From NCBI GenBank assembly GCA_045576635.1, contig JAZNGT010000016.1, positions 1-17,342 of the forward strand: a stretch of DNA of 17,342 nucleotides, read 5' to 3'. Of this stretch, positions 1 through 7,476 are shown piece by piece. This DNA comes from Congzhengia sp045576635 (GTDB lineage: Bacteria > Bacillota > Clostridia > UBA1381 > UBA9506). Each line of letters starts with the position of its first letter. Position 1 is the first letter of the stretch. The notes under the pieces were generated by a model that was not told the origin of the DNA, did no database searches, and was given only the letters and a program-made list of their open reading frames with translations. The position numbers and the translations under genes were made by a program.

Positions 1-1
1 T

Positions 2-709
2 GAAGGTCCACTTGACCTTTTGCTCACACTAATACAGAAAAATAAGGTTAGTATATACGATATTCCTATTCTGGAAATAACCGACCAGTATATGGAGATT
101 ATTAACAGGGAAGAAAACACTGACCTTGACTATACAGGTGAGTTTCTTGTAATGGCGTCACAGCTTTTGTATATTAAATCAAAAATGCTTCTGCCAAAGC
201 GTGAAGAAACAGAAGAGGAAGATCCGCGTGCTGATTTGGCAAGACGTCTTGCAGAATACCAAAAAATGAAACTTGTATCGGAAGTTTTAAAAGAAAAAGA
301 ATTTACCGATTTTTATCATTTTTATAAAAGACCGGAACCGCTTCCAAAACTTGCGCCGGACTATTCCGACCAGAAGTTTGAAATTGATATTCTCTGGGAT
401 GCGTTTCTATCTGTTCTCGATAAGAAAACTAGAAAAGAGCCGCCCCCGAAAAGTTCTTTTGGTGGTATTGTAGGCAGAGAGCCGATTTCGGTAAAATCAC
501 GCGCAAACTTCATAAAGGATAAACTAAAAACCAAAAAGAAAGTAAGTTTTTCATCGCTTTTTGAAAATCTGGATTCAAGGCCATCAATTATTGCAACATT
601 TTTAGCATTGCTTGAAATGATAAAACTTGAAATTATATCCGCACACAAAGAAGGCGACGAACTCTACATAAAACAGCTCAAGGAGGGCGACATTGTCGAT
701 GAGTATTAG
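2..709 (+). CDS. scpA: ScpA, condensin kleisin subunit (5' end outside window)
   Basis: Kleisin subunit of the bacterial SMC-ScpA-ScpB condensin, which compacts and segregates the chromosome. The reading frame is already open at base 2 and begins with residues EGPLDLLLTLIQ, the conserved N-terminal ScpA motif that normally sits near residue 15-20, so only a short N-terminal piece is missing. Further along are the ScpA-typical stretch EFLVMASQLLYIKSKMLLP and a C-terminal winged-helix region (SFSSLFENLDSRPSIIATFLALLEMIKLE in outline). An apparent start at position 20 is an internal TTG and not the true start. The 3' end overlaps scpB by a few codons, the usual arrangement in Firmicutes, implying translational coupling. 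Identification is by recognition of family motifs and the scpB neighbour. Confidence 0.95.
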   Translation, partial: EGPLDLLLTLIQKNKVSIYDIPILEITDQYMEIINREENTDLDYTGEFLVMASQLLYIKSKMLLPKREETEEEDPRADLARRLAEYQKMKLVSEVLKEKEFTDFYHFYKRPEPLPKLAPDYSDQKFEIDILWDAFLSVLDKKTRKEPPPKSSFGGIVGREPISVKSRANFIKDKLKTKKKVSFSSLFENLDSRPSIIATFLALLEMIKLEIISAHKEGDELYIKQLKEGDIVDEY

Positions 710-1259
710 TTCTATTTTGGAAAGTCTGCTTTTCGTCTCAGGTGACGGCATTACAAAATCACAACTTTCCGAAATTTTAGAAATTTCGCTTGATGAGGTA
801 AAGGCGCACATTGATGAACTGAATGCGTATTATAAAAACAACGAGCGCGGTCTTTCTGTCACAGAGTATGATGAATACGTACAGCTTTGCACAGCAGATG
901 AAAATTTTAATTACGTTAACAAACTTGCAGAGTCAAGAAAAAAACTCCCACTCTCCCCCGCGGCGCTCGAAACGCTTTCTATCATCGCATACCATCAGCC
1001 CGTTACGCGTTCCAGCATCGAATTTATTCGTGGTGTAAACTGCGACGGACCAATGAGTAAACTGATTGAGCGCGGTCTTGTTGAAGAAAGCGGGAGATTA
1101 GACGCACCGGGTAGACCCATTCTATATCGGACAACAAAAGAGTTTTTGCGAAGTTTTGGTCTTAACTCACTTACAGAATTGCCCGATATGGATACTTTAG
1201 ACGAAACAATAAAAGTTCCGGATGAAGAAGAACAAGACCATGAACAACTAACGATTTAA
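699..1259 (+). CDS. scpB: ScpB, condensin accessory subunit
   Basis: Second accessory subunit of the SMC complex; it forms winged-helix dimers that bind the ScpA kleisin. The N-terminus (ISSILESLLFVSGDGIT) and the later block SPAALETLSIIAYHQPVTR are hallmark ScpB sequences, as is GVNCDGPMSKLIERGLVEESGR before the C-terminal GRPILYRTTKEFLRSFGL. The length of about 186 residues is normal. Start choice: an ATG at 699 and an in-frame TTG at 693 both lie downstream of AAGGAGGG (about 680-687); TTG has the more usual spacing, ATG is the stronger codon, so the N-terminus is uncertain by two residues. It overlaps the end of scpA. Confidence 0.95.
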   Translation: MSISSILESLLFVSGDGITKSQLSEILEISLDEVKAHIDELNAYYKNNERGLSVTEYDEYVQLCTADENFNYVNKLAESRKKLPLSPAALETLSIIAYHQPVTRSSIEFIRGVNCDGPMSKLIERGLVEESGRLDAPGRPILYRTTKEFLRSFGLNSLTELPDMDTLDETIKVPDEEEQDHEQLTI

Positions 1260-1272
1260 GCAGGTGGTAAAT

Positions 1273-1896
1273 TTGATTTTGCTTTCCATTTTAGTTTGCA
1301 TAACAGTCGCACTACTTGCAATTTTATTTATACCAATGCAGTTTGGCGTGCGGTACGAAAAATCGGAAACTGTAAATAAAATTTATGTGTACGTAAGTCT
1401 CTTCGGCATATTAATCCGTATCCCCGTCCGCGACCATAACAAACCACGCAAAAAGAGAAAAGAACGAAAAACAAAAGAAAAGAAAGTTGCCACGCGAAAA
1501 GAATTTTCATTTGATGCATTTAGGCGGAATGTGGACAAACTCTCAGAGGTGTATCAGGTATCAAAGAACGAACTTTCGGATATACTTACCTTTGTACGAG
1601 AACACCTGACCTGCAAAAACGTTGACTTCTCTATTCGCTTTGGATTTGACGATGCAGCAAAAACCGGCATCGGAACCGGCGCCGTATGGACAAGCGGAAC
1701 GCTTCTTTTAAAAATTATCGACAGTTTAATCGGCATAAAAAAAATCAATATGAACGTCTATCCCGATTTTAACGAAAAAGTTTTTAATCTTTCTTTTAAA
1801 ACCATCTTGATTATCCAGCCGATTCATTTTATAATAATAGTAAGAAAAGTAAAAAATGCAGTCAAATTTATTAAACATAAAATCAATCAAATGTAA
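1273..1896 (+). CDS. DUF2953 membrane-anchored protein (YtfI-like)
   Basis: Protein of about 207 residues with one N-terminal transmembrane helix (leucine/isoleucine/valine-rich, roughly residues 1-22), a very basic stretch (about residues 55-75, dominated by K and R) and a mostly soluble body ending in a hydrophobic segment (ILIIQPIHFIIIV). This is the DUF2953 pattern. In Bacillus subtilis the homologue YtfI is encoded next to ytfJ (gerW), and the same adjacency is seen here, so a sporulation link is a reasonable inference; the biochemical role is unknown. Start choice: AGGTGG at 1262-1267 is well spaced for the TTG at 1273, whereas a GTG at 1264 lies within that site and has no ribosome site of its own. 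Confidence 0.75.
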   Translation: MILLSILVCITVALLAILFIPMQFGVRYEKSETVNKIYVYVSLFGILIRIPVRDHNKPRKKRKERKTKEKKVATRKEFSFDAFRRNVDKLSEVYQVSKNELSDILTFVREHLTCKNVDFSIRFGFDDAAKTGIGTGAVWTSGTLLLKIIDSLIGIKKINMNVYPDFNEKVFNLSFKTILIIQPIHFIIIVRKVKNAVKFIKHKINQM

Positions 1897-1910
1897 AGGC
1901 GGTGTTATTT

Positions 1911-2348
1911 ATGGCAGAACATCCTATTAACGGTTTAATGGAAACCGCAATGCAAAGCATTAAAGACATGGTAGATGTAAACACAATCGTTGGTGAACCG
2001 GTTGAATCAAAAGACGGAACGGTGATTATTCCGATTTCAAAAGTTTCATTTGGGTTCGGCGCAGGCGGCTCTGACTTTGGTCAGAAGACAATTGGAAATA
2101 CAGATTCCAATTTTGGCGGTGGTTCAGGTGGCGGTGCTACAATCGAACCCGTTGCGTTTATGGTGGTAGGCAACGAACAGATAAAACTTATGCCGGTTGA
2201 AAAAAACACATCCCCCGTCGAAGATATTATCGACAGCGTTCCTACACTTTTGGACAAGGTATTAAAGGTATTTAAAAAGAAAAAAGGCGATGCAGAATCT
2301 ACCGATATAAAAGAAGCAGATACTGCAGAAGAAGTTGAAACAGTTTAA
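1911..2348 (+). CDS. gerW: GerW/YtfJ spore germination protein
   Basis: Forespore protein of the GerW (YtfJ) family, needed in Bacillus for normal germination through some nutrient receptors. Family marks are the N-terminal HPINGLMETAMQSIKDMVDV, then TIVGEPVESKDGTVIIPISK, a glycine-rich loop (SFGFGAGGSDFG and GGGSGGGA) and the strand pair VAFMVVGNEQIKLMPVE. The C-terminal 30 or so residues are charged and low in complexity. Length (145 residues) is typical. The ATG at 1911 is preceded by AAAGGCGGTG; an in-frame GTG at 1902 lies inside that ribosome site and is unlikely. It is the last gene of the scpA-scpB-DUF2953-gerW block and is followed by two terminators. Its presence indicates an endospore former. 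Confidence 0.93.
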   Translation: MAEHPINGLMETAMQSIKDMVDVNTIVGEPVESKDGTVIIPISKVSFGFGAGGSDFGQKTIGNTDSNFGGGSGGGATIEPVAFMVVGNEQIKLMPVEKNTSPVEDIIDSVPTLLDKVLKVFKKKKGDAESTDIKEADTAEEVETV

Positions 2349-2354
2349 TGTAAG

Positions 2355-2387
2355 AAAAAGCATACATTTTCGGTGTATGCTTTTTTT
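2355..2387 (+). terminator. Rho-independent terminator after gerW
   Basis: A 7-bp stem GCATACA (2360-2366) and TGTATGC (2374-2380) with a 7-nt loop is followed directly by seven T. The stem is preceded by a run of A, so it may also work in the other direction. It closes the scpA-gerW transcript. Confidence 0.9.
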
Positions 2388-2393
2388 ATGCTC

Positions 2394-2419
2394 AAAACGC
2401 AGATGTTTTCTGCGTTTTT
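2394..2419 (+). terminator. Second, tandem Rho-independent terminator
   Basis: A 7-bp stem ACGCAGA (2397-2403) and TCTGCGT (2409-2415), extended by A:T pairs on the outside, loop TGTTT, followed by a T-rich run. It sits only 7 nt after the first terminator. Two terminators in series suggest tight insulation of the downstream catabolic promoter from read-through. Confidence 0.8.
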
Positions 2420-2472
2420 CTTTGTTTTGTCTATTTTTTTATTTATTTTTTCATTTTTTTCTGTGTTTCCTC

Positions 2473-2501
2473 TTGACAAAGAAAACTATATGATGTATTA
2501 T
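2473..2501 (+). promoter_or_regulatory. Sigma-A promoter P1 of the microcompartment operon
   Basis: TTGACA (2473-2478), a 17-bp spacer and TATTAT (2496-2501): a near-consensus housekeeping promoter. It lies about 40 bp upstream of the HAD/glycyl-radical-enzyme genes. A second -10-like element, TGCTATAAT (TATAAT at 2517-2522), lies 15 bp downstream but has no good -35. The stretch 2496-2522 is nearly repeated in promoter P2 at 7500-7526. Confidence 0.75.
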
Positions 2502-2542
2502 TATATTGTATATTGCTATAATCATACAAAATGGAGGAAAAG

Positions 2543-3322
2543 ATGAGAAATCCGCAAGTCAAAATGGTGCTTTCTGATGTAGACGGAACGCTACTTTCCA
2601 AAGAAAACCAAAACATTTCAAAGGAAATTTTTGACGCTATTACGTTTTCTGCATCCAAAAATATCTCTTTTGTCATTGCAAGCGGACGAAACCTTGCTGA
2701 TTTAGAGAAGCTCTTTTCTCCCGTTAAAAATTTACTTACCTTTATTTCAAACGACGGAACTTTGGTTTTGAAAAACGGTGAAGTTTTGTATGAAAAACCT
2801 ATTTTGAAAGATGCTGTTACTTCCCTATTTGATAAATTAGATTTATCAAGCGAAGAATCACTTTTCCTTTACGGATTTAACACAATTGGTCTTATCAGTT
2901 CAGGCGCACAAAAAACAGAGTTTGACTGTATACGCATAAAGCATCCAAGCGATTTTAACACCTCAGTTTATAAAATTGCATTTTATCATTTGACAGAAGC
3001 GCGCAAGCAAAAATTAAGAAAACTTGCATTTAATACAGGTGTTTTGTCGGAAGTATATTGTGACAAAGACTGGATTGAATTTATACCAAAAGGTATTAAC
3101 AAAGGAACAGCAACAAAAGCGTTGCAAGATAAATTTCACATCAGCATCGCTGAAACCGTAGCGTTTGGTGATAATACAAACGACATCGAAATGCTGAGAC
3201 AGGCCGGAATTACCTACGCACCGGCTGATGCAAATCCCGAAATTATACGAATGTGCAAATACACAACTTCAAATATATCGAATGAAATTATCAAAATCTC
3301 GCAAGGAGTGAATACGTTATGA
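2543..3322 (+). CDS. Cof-type HAD-superfamily phosphatase (subfamily IIB)
   Basis: Predicted Mg-dependent phosphatase of about 259 residues acting on a small phosphorylated metabolite, probably a sugar phosphate; the substrate cannot be read from the sequence. Motif I is DVDGTLL with nucleophile Asp12 and general acid Asp14; motif II is ASGR; motif III is the lysine in IPKGINKG, followed by the typical Cof KGTATKAL helix; motif IV is GDNTNDIEML (Asp210, Asp214). The large cap domain between motifs II and III is type C2, as in Cof/YidA proteins. The start is the ATG at 2543, 8 nt after GGAGG; an ATG at 2531 lies within the ribosome-site region. It is the first gene after P1 and its stop overlaps the next start (ATGA), so it is cotranscribed and translationally coupled with the diol dehydratase. 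Confidence 0.88.
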   Translation: MRNPQVKMVLSDVDGTLLSKENQNISKEIFDAITFSASKNISFVIASGRNLADLEKLFSPVKNLLTFISNDGTLVLKNGEVLYEKPILKDAVTSLFDKLDLSSEESLFLYGFNTIGLISSGAQKTEFDCIRIKHPSDFNTSVYKIAFYHLTEARKQKLRKLAFNTGVLSEVYCDKDWIEFIPKGINKGTATKALQDKFHISIAETVAFGDNTNDIEMLRQAGITYAPADANPEIIRMCKYTTSNISNEIIKISQGVNTL

Positions 3323-5844
3323 GCGAATACACAATTCGAAACATCCCAAAATCTGACCGTATTACAAGATTGGTTGACCATTTGTTCGAGGGTAAACCAC
3401 AGGTTGAAAGCGACCGTGCTGTCCTTTTGACCGAATCTTATAAGAAAACAGAATCTCTGCCAATGATCAAAAGACGTTCGGCAGCATTTCGTCATATCTT
3501 GGAAAATCTTCCCATAACCATTCGTCCTGATGAATTGGTTGTAGGTAGTGCGACAAAACTTCCGAGAAGTTGTCAGACATTCCCCGAATACTCTTTTGAC
3601 TGGCTTGAAAAAGAATTCGATACCGTTGCAACACGTTCTGCTGACCCATTTATTATTTCTGATGAAAATAAACAGAAATTAAAAGAAGCCTACACTTACT
3701 GGGGTGGCAAAACTTCAAGCGAATTCGCTGCATCTTTGATGAGTGAGCGCACACACATCGCAATGGAGCACAACATTTTCACGCCTGGAAACTATTTCTA
3801 TAACGGCGTAGGTCACGTTACCGTAAAATACGGCGAAGTGCTTGCAATCGGTTTTCGTGGTATCATTGAAAAAGCACAGAAGGAACTGGATGCTTGCAAA
3901 ATCTGCGACCCGAATTTTAATAAGAAAACCGCATTTTTAGAAGCAGTTATCGAAAGTTGCGAAGCGGTTATTACATACGCAAGACGTTATGCACGTTTGG
4001 CACTTGATGAAGCAGAAAAATGCACCGATAGCAAGCGTAAGTTGGAACTTTTACTTATCGCACAAAACTGTGCGAACGTACCTGAAAATGGCGCTAAAAC
4101 ATTCTACGAAGCATGTCAGGCGTTCTGGTTTGTTCAGCTTTTGATTCAGACAGAATCAAGCGGACACTCTATTTCACCCGGTCGTTTTGACCAGTATATG
4201 TATCCTTATTACAAAAAGGATTTGGATAACGGTACTTTAACTCCTGAATTTGCACAGGAACTGATTGACTGTATCTGGGTAAAATTAAACGACGTAACCA
4301 AAATCCGTGACGCAGCATCCGCCGAAGGATTTGCAGGCTACGGTCTTTTCCAGAACTTAATCGTAGGCGGACAGAAAGCACCTGGTGTAGATGCTACAAA
4401 CGACCTTTCCTTTATGTGTATCGCAGCATCTATGCATGTAATGCTTCCGCAGCCGTCACTTTCCATCCGTATTTGGAACGGCACACCGCACGAACTTATG
4501 ATGAAAGCAGCAGAACTTACCCGTACAGGTATCGGTCTTCCTGCTTACTATAACGACGAGGTTATCGTACCGGCGCTTATTAACCGCGGTCTTACAATGG
4601 CAGACGCATTCGATTACAACATCATCGGTTGCGTTGAGCCGCAGAAATCAGGTAAAACAGACGGTTGGCACGACGCTGCATTCTTTAATATGTGCCGCCC
4701 CTTAGAACTTGTATTTTCTAGTGGTATGGATAAAGGCGTTCAAGTAGGTCCTAAGACAAAACCTGTATCCGAAATGAAAACATTTGAAGAATTTTACGAC
4801 GCATACAAAGAGCAGATGAACGATATGATTGCGCTTATGGTAAATGCCGATAACGCTATTGATATCGCACATGCAACAAGATGTCCGCTTCCCTTCTTAT
4901 CTTCTATGGTTGACGATTGTATCAGCCGTGGCATGTCCGTTCAGGAAGGTGGCGCTGTATATAACTTTACCGGTCCGCAGGGCTTTGGTATTGCGAATAT
5001 GGCAGACTCTCTTTACGCAATTAAAACATTAGTTTTTGAACAGAAAAAATTCACACTTACAGACTTAAAAGAAGCACTCGACAACAACTATGGAGAGGCA
5101 CTCCCCGGCGGTCAGATTGAAACGCTTACCGCACAGATTGTTGCTGAACTAGTAAAAAGCGGAAAACAGATTGATGACAAAGCAATCAGTGATATTGTAT
5201 CCGCTGTAAAGGCTTCGGGCAACAACACCGCAAAAGCAGCTCAATATAAAAAGATCAAAGAAATGATTGATCAGGTACCGAAGTTTGGTAACGACATTCC
5301 CGAGGTTGATGCTTTTGCTCGCGACGTTGCTTACACCTATACAAAACCGGTTGAACGCTACAAAAATCCAAGAGGTGGTCGTTATCAGGCAGGTCTTTAT
5401 CCCGTTTCAGCAAACGTCCCGCTCGGCGCACAGACAGGTGCAACACCTGACGGTCGTCTTGCTTGCACACCGGTAGCAGACGGTGTATCACCCTCTGCCG
5501 GCAAGGACGTAAACGGTCCGACAGCATCCTGTAACTCCGTTTCAAAACTTGACCACTTTATTGCATCAAACGGTACACTGTTTAACATGAAATTCCATCC
5601 GTCTGCCTTAAAAGGACAGTCAGGTCTTGAATCCTTCTGTTCATTGGTGCGTGCATACTTTGACCAGAAAGGCAGCCACATTCAGTTTAACGTAGTAGAC
5701 AGAGCAACACTTTTAGACGCACAGAAGAACCCTGAAAAATATAAAGGTCTTGTTGTTCGTGTTGCAGGTTACAGTGCTTTGTTTACCACACTTTCAAAAT
5801 CCTTACAGGATGATATTATTAACAGAACAGAACAGGGGATGTAA
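3319..5844 (+). CDS. Glycyl radical diol dehydratase (B12-independent 1,2-propanediol dehydratase type)
   Basis: Signature enzyme of the microcompartment: radical dehydration of 1,2-propanediol (possibly also glycerol) to the aldehyde. Two defining sites are present: the thiyl cysteine Cys438 with Glu440 in NIIGCVEPQ, and the radical glycine Gly817 in VRVAGYSALF near the C-terminus. Length is 841 residues. From memory, the Roseburia inulinivorans propanediol dehydratase uses the same residue numbers, and the Clostridium butyricum glycerol dehydratase has Cys433 and Gly763, so this protein carries about 49 extra residues between the two sites. The extra segment maps to about residues 592-640 and is helical and peptide-like (see separate entry). 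There is no N-terminal targeting extension. AAGGAG at 3303-3308 serves the ATG at 3319. The activase follows 3 nt after the stop. The aldolase and absence of cobalamin genes favour propanediol as substrate over choline or glycerol. Confidence 0.93.
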   Translation: MSEYTIRNIPKSDRITRLVDHLFEGKPQVESDRAVLLTESYKKTESLPMIKRRSAAFRHILENLPITIRPDELVVGSATKLPRSCQTFPEYSFDWLEKEFDTVATRSADPFIISDENKQKLKEAYTYWGGKTSSEFAASLMSERTHIAMEHNIFTPGNYFYNGVGHVTVKYGEVLAIGFRGIIEKAQKELDACKICDPNFNKKTAFLEAVIESCEAVITYARRYARLALDEAEKCTDSKRKLELLLIAQNCANVPENGAKTFYEACQAFWFVQLLIQTESSGHSISPGRFDQYMYPYYKKDLDNGTLTPEFAQELIDCIWVKLNDVTKIRDAASAEGFAGYGLFQNLIVGGQKAPGVDATNDLSFMCIAASMHVMLPQPSLSIRIWNGTPHELMMKAAELTRTGIGLPAYYNDEVIVPALINRGLTMADAFDYNIIGCVEPQKSGKTDGWHDAAFFNMCRPLELVFSSGMDKGVQVGPKTKPVSEMKTFEEFYDAYKEQMNDMIALMVNADNAIDIAHATRCPLPFLSSMVDDCISRGMSVQEGGAVYNFTGPQGFGIANMADSLYAIKTLVFEQKKFTLTDLKEALDNNYGEALPGGQIETLTAQIVAELVKSGKQIDDKAISDIVSAVKASGNNTAKAAQYKKIKEMIDQVPKFGNDIPEVDAFARDVAYTYTKPVERYKNPRGGRYQAGLYPVSANVPLGAQTGATPDGRLACTPVADGVSPSAGKDVNGPTASCNSVSKLDHFIASNGTLFNMKFHPSALKGQSGLESFCSLVRAYFDQKGSHIQFNVVDRATLLDAQKNPEKYKGLVVRVAGYSALFTTLSKSLQDDIINRTEQGM
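5092..5238 (+). other. Internal encapsulation-peptide-like insert in the dehydratase
   Basis: Residues about 592-640, between DLKEALDNNY and the conserved PKFGND motif. It consists of a flexible entry (GEALPGGQ), amphipathic helix 1 (IETLTAQIVAELVKSG), amphipathic helix 2 (DDKAISDIVSAVKASG) and a short N/A/K linker. Both helices share the I-x-x-I-V-x-x-(V/L) hydrophobic pattern seen in the terminal targeting peptides of the other cargo enzymes in this locus. The boundaries are estimated from my knowledge of shorter relatives and are good to a few residues. Confidence 0.6.
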
Positions 5845-5847
5845 CCC

Positions 5848-6633
5848 ATGAGCCTTTATGATACCAAAGGAAGAATATTTGATATTCAAAGATTCTCGGT
5901 TCATGACGGTCCCGGCATCAGAACAATCGTATTTTTAAAAGGATGTTTCCTGCGTTGTAAATGGTGCTGCAATCCCGAATCGCAGAATTATGAAATTGAA
6001 GAAATGATTGTTGACGGAAAGCCTAAAACGGTAGGACGTGACGTTACAGTCGAAGAAGTGATGCAAACCGTAAAACGTGATATGCAGTTTTATCGCCGTT
6101 CCGGTGGCGGTTTGACACTTTCAGGCGGCGAATCATTAAGTCAGCCGGAATTTGCTCTGGCACTTCTTAAAGCCGCAAAAGAAAACGGCATTAACACCGC
6201 AATGGAGTCTACCGGATTCAATACATACGAAATCATCGAGACACTGCTTCCCTATCTTGATTTGTATCTTTTAGATATCAAGCATATGGATTCAAAAAAA
6301 CACGAAGCATTTACCGGAAGACCAAATCAACTGATTTTGGAAAACGCACGCAAGATTGCACAAAATGCAAAAAAACTCATTATACGTGTGCCGGTAATAC
6401 CAACCTTTAACGACACTGTTGAAGAAATTACAGCAATTGCAAGGTTTGCAAAAACCTTAAAAAATGTAGAAGAAGTACACTTACTTCCCTACCATAGACT
6501 CGGTCAGGATAAGTATAAAGAGTTAGGACGCGAATATTTGCTTCCCGACCTTGTACCTCCTACTCCCGAAAAAATGGAAACACTTTTAAAAGCAGTTGAA
6601 ACACAAGGACTAAAATGTCAGATTGGAGGTTGA
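5848..6633 (+). CDS. Glycyl radical enzyme activase (radical SAM)
   Basis: Radical S-adenosylmethionine enzyme that installs the glycyl radical on the preceding dehydratase. The cluster motif is CFLRCKWC (Cys33, Cys37, Cys40) in the activase context FSVHDGPGIRTIVFLKGC, and SAM binding is shown by LSGGES. Unlike the activases of many other dehydratase/choline-lyase systems (about 300 residues with an inserted 8-cysteine ferredoxin domain), this protein is only 261 residues, goes straight from WCCNPESQ to the VEEVM helix, and has no further Cys cluster. In this respect it resembles pyruvate formate-lyase activase. It starts 3 nt after the dehydratase stop and its end abuts the next gene, so it belongs to the same transcript. 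Confidence 0.93.
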   Translation: MSLYDTKGRIFDIQRFSVHDGPGIRTIVFLKGCFLRCKWCCNPESQNYEIEEMIVDGKPKTVGRDVTVEEVMQTVKRDMQFYRRSGGGLTLSGGESLSQPEFALALLKAAKENGINTAMESTGFNTYEIIETLLPYLDLYLLDIKHMDSKKHEAFTGRPNQLILENARKIAQNAKKLIIRVPVIPTFNDTVEEITAIARFAKTLKNVEEVHLLPYHRLGQDKYKELGREYLLPDLVPPTPEKMETLLKAVETQGLKCQIGG

Positions 6634-6634
6634 C

Positions 6635-7012
6635 ATGGCAGATTTTGATATTTTTAGTTTGAAAGACAAAATGCGAATTGTGCAGGAACTTGTTCCTGGT
6701 AAGCAGATTACTCTGGCGCACATCATCGCAAATCCCGACCCGATTTTATATCAGAAACTTGGGCTTGACCCACGTGTTGATTACGCAAAATCAGCAATCG
6801 GAATCGTAACAATTTCACCGGCAGAAACTGCAATCATTATTGCAGATATTGCAACAAAGTCATCCGGTGCAGAAATCGGTTTTGTTGACCGTTTCAGCGG
6901 TACACTCATAATTTCCGGAACGGTTTCCGAGGTGCATTCAGCCCTGACTGCGCTTTGTGATTATTCAAAAAATACACTTGGCTTTACCGTTTGTGATATC
7001 TCAAAGACATAA
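6635..7012 (+). CDS. Circularly permuted BMC shell protein (PduU/EutS type)
   Basis: Microcompartment shell hexamer of the permuted single-domain class. The sequence ERIIQEF-like opening (MRIVQELVPGKQITLAHIIA) followed by AIGIVTISPAETAIIIADIA and GFVDRFSGTLIISGTVSEV reproduces EutS/PduU almost block for block, ending in TVCDISK. In this class the N-terminal residues form a small beta-barrel that caps the pore. About 125 residues. The ATG at 6635 follows GGAGGT (6625-6630), which lies inside the last codons of the activase; an in-frame TTG at 6623 has no ribosome site. Its role as a minor shell component is inferred from the family. Confidence 0.93.
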   Translation: MADFDIFSLKDKMRIVQELVPGKQITLAHIIANPDPILYQKLGLDPRVDYAKSAIGIVTISPAETAIIIADIATKSSGAEIGFVDRFSGTLIISGTVSEVHSALTALCDYSKNTLGFTVCDISKT

Positions 7013-7017
7013 TCGCT

Positions 7018-7470
7018 ATGAAAAAAATTATTTTAATCGGTAGAAGCGAAGCCGGAAAGACAACGCTTACACAGGCACTTTCCGGAAAACAACTGGAATA
7101 TCACAAAACACAGTATATCAACAATCACGATCTGATTATTGATACACCCGGCGAATACATACAAACAAAAATGCTGGCAGGTGCACTTGCACTCTATTCC
7201 TATGAGTCCGATGTGGTTGGTCTCTTACTAAGTGCAACAGAGCCGTTCTCACTATACGGACCAAACATCACCGGTCAGGCAACGCGCGAAGTTATCGGCA
7301 TCGTAACAAAAATCGATGCAGAAGGCGCAAACCCGGACCGCGCCGAGCGATGGTTAAGGCTATCCGGATGCAAAAAAGTGTTCCGTGTAAGCTCCGTAAC
7401 AGGTGAAGGAATCTGTGAACTTTTGGAATATCTGTCAGAAAAACAGGAAAAACAACAAAAAACCACATAA
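7018..7470 (+). CDS. PduV/EutP-type P-loop GTPase
   Basis: Small Ras-like GTPase of 150 residues found in propanediol and ethanolamine microcompartment operons. Visible motifs: P-loop GRSEAGKT (residues 8-15), G3 DTPGEY (Asp42-Gly45), G4 TKID, and G5-like SSVTGEG. The function of the family is unsettled; enteric PduV has been linked to microcompartment positioning and EutP has been proposed to act as an acetate kinase. The ATG lies 5 nt after the stop of the shell gene and has no recognisable Shine-Dalgarno site, so translation probably depends on coupling and is likely low. It is the last gene before promoter P2. Confidence 0.9.
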   Translation: MKKIILIGRSEAGKTTLTQALSGKQLEYHKTQYINNHDLIIDTPGEYIQTKMLAGALALYSYESDVVGLLLSATEPFSLYGPNITGQATREVIGIVTKIDAEGANPDRAERWLRLSGCKKVFRVSSVTGEGICELLEYLSEKQEKQQKTT

Positions 7471-7476
7471 AAACAC

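Noticed and set aside
2506..2529. TTGTAT-N12-ATACAA inverted repeat downstream of P1 as an operator
   Set aside because: AT-rich half-sites with a wide spacer are common by chance, and the right half is not kept at P2.
3319..5844. Pyruvate formate-lyase or choline trimethylamine-lyase as identity of the glycyl radical enzyme
   Set aside because: Pyruvate formate-lyase has a Cys-Cys pair, here a single GCVEP cysteine is present; the neighbouring fuculose-type aldolase and PduP/PduL favour propanediol dehydration over choline cleavage.
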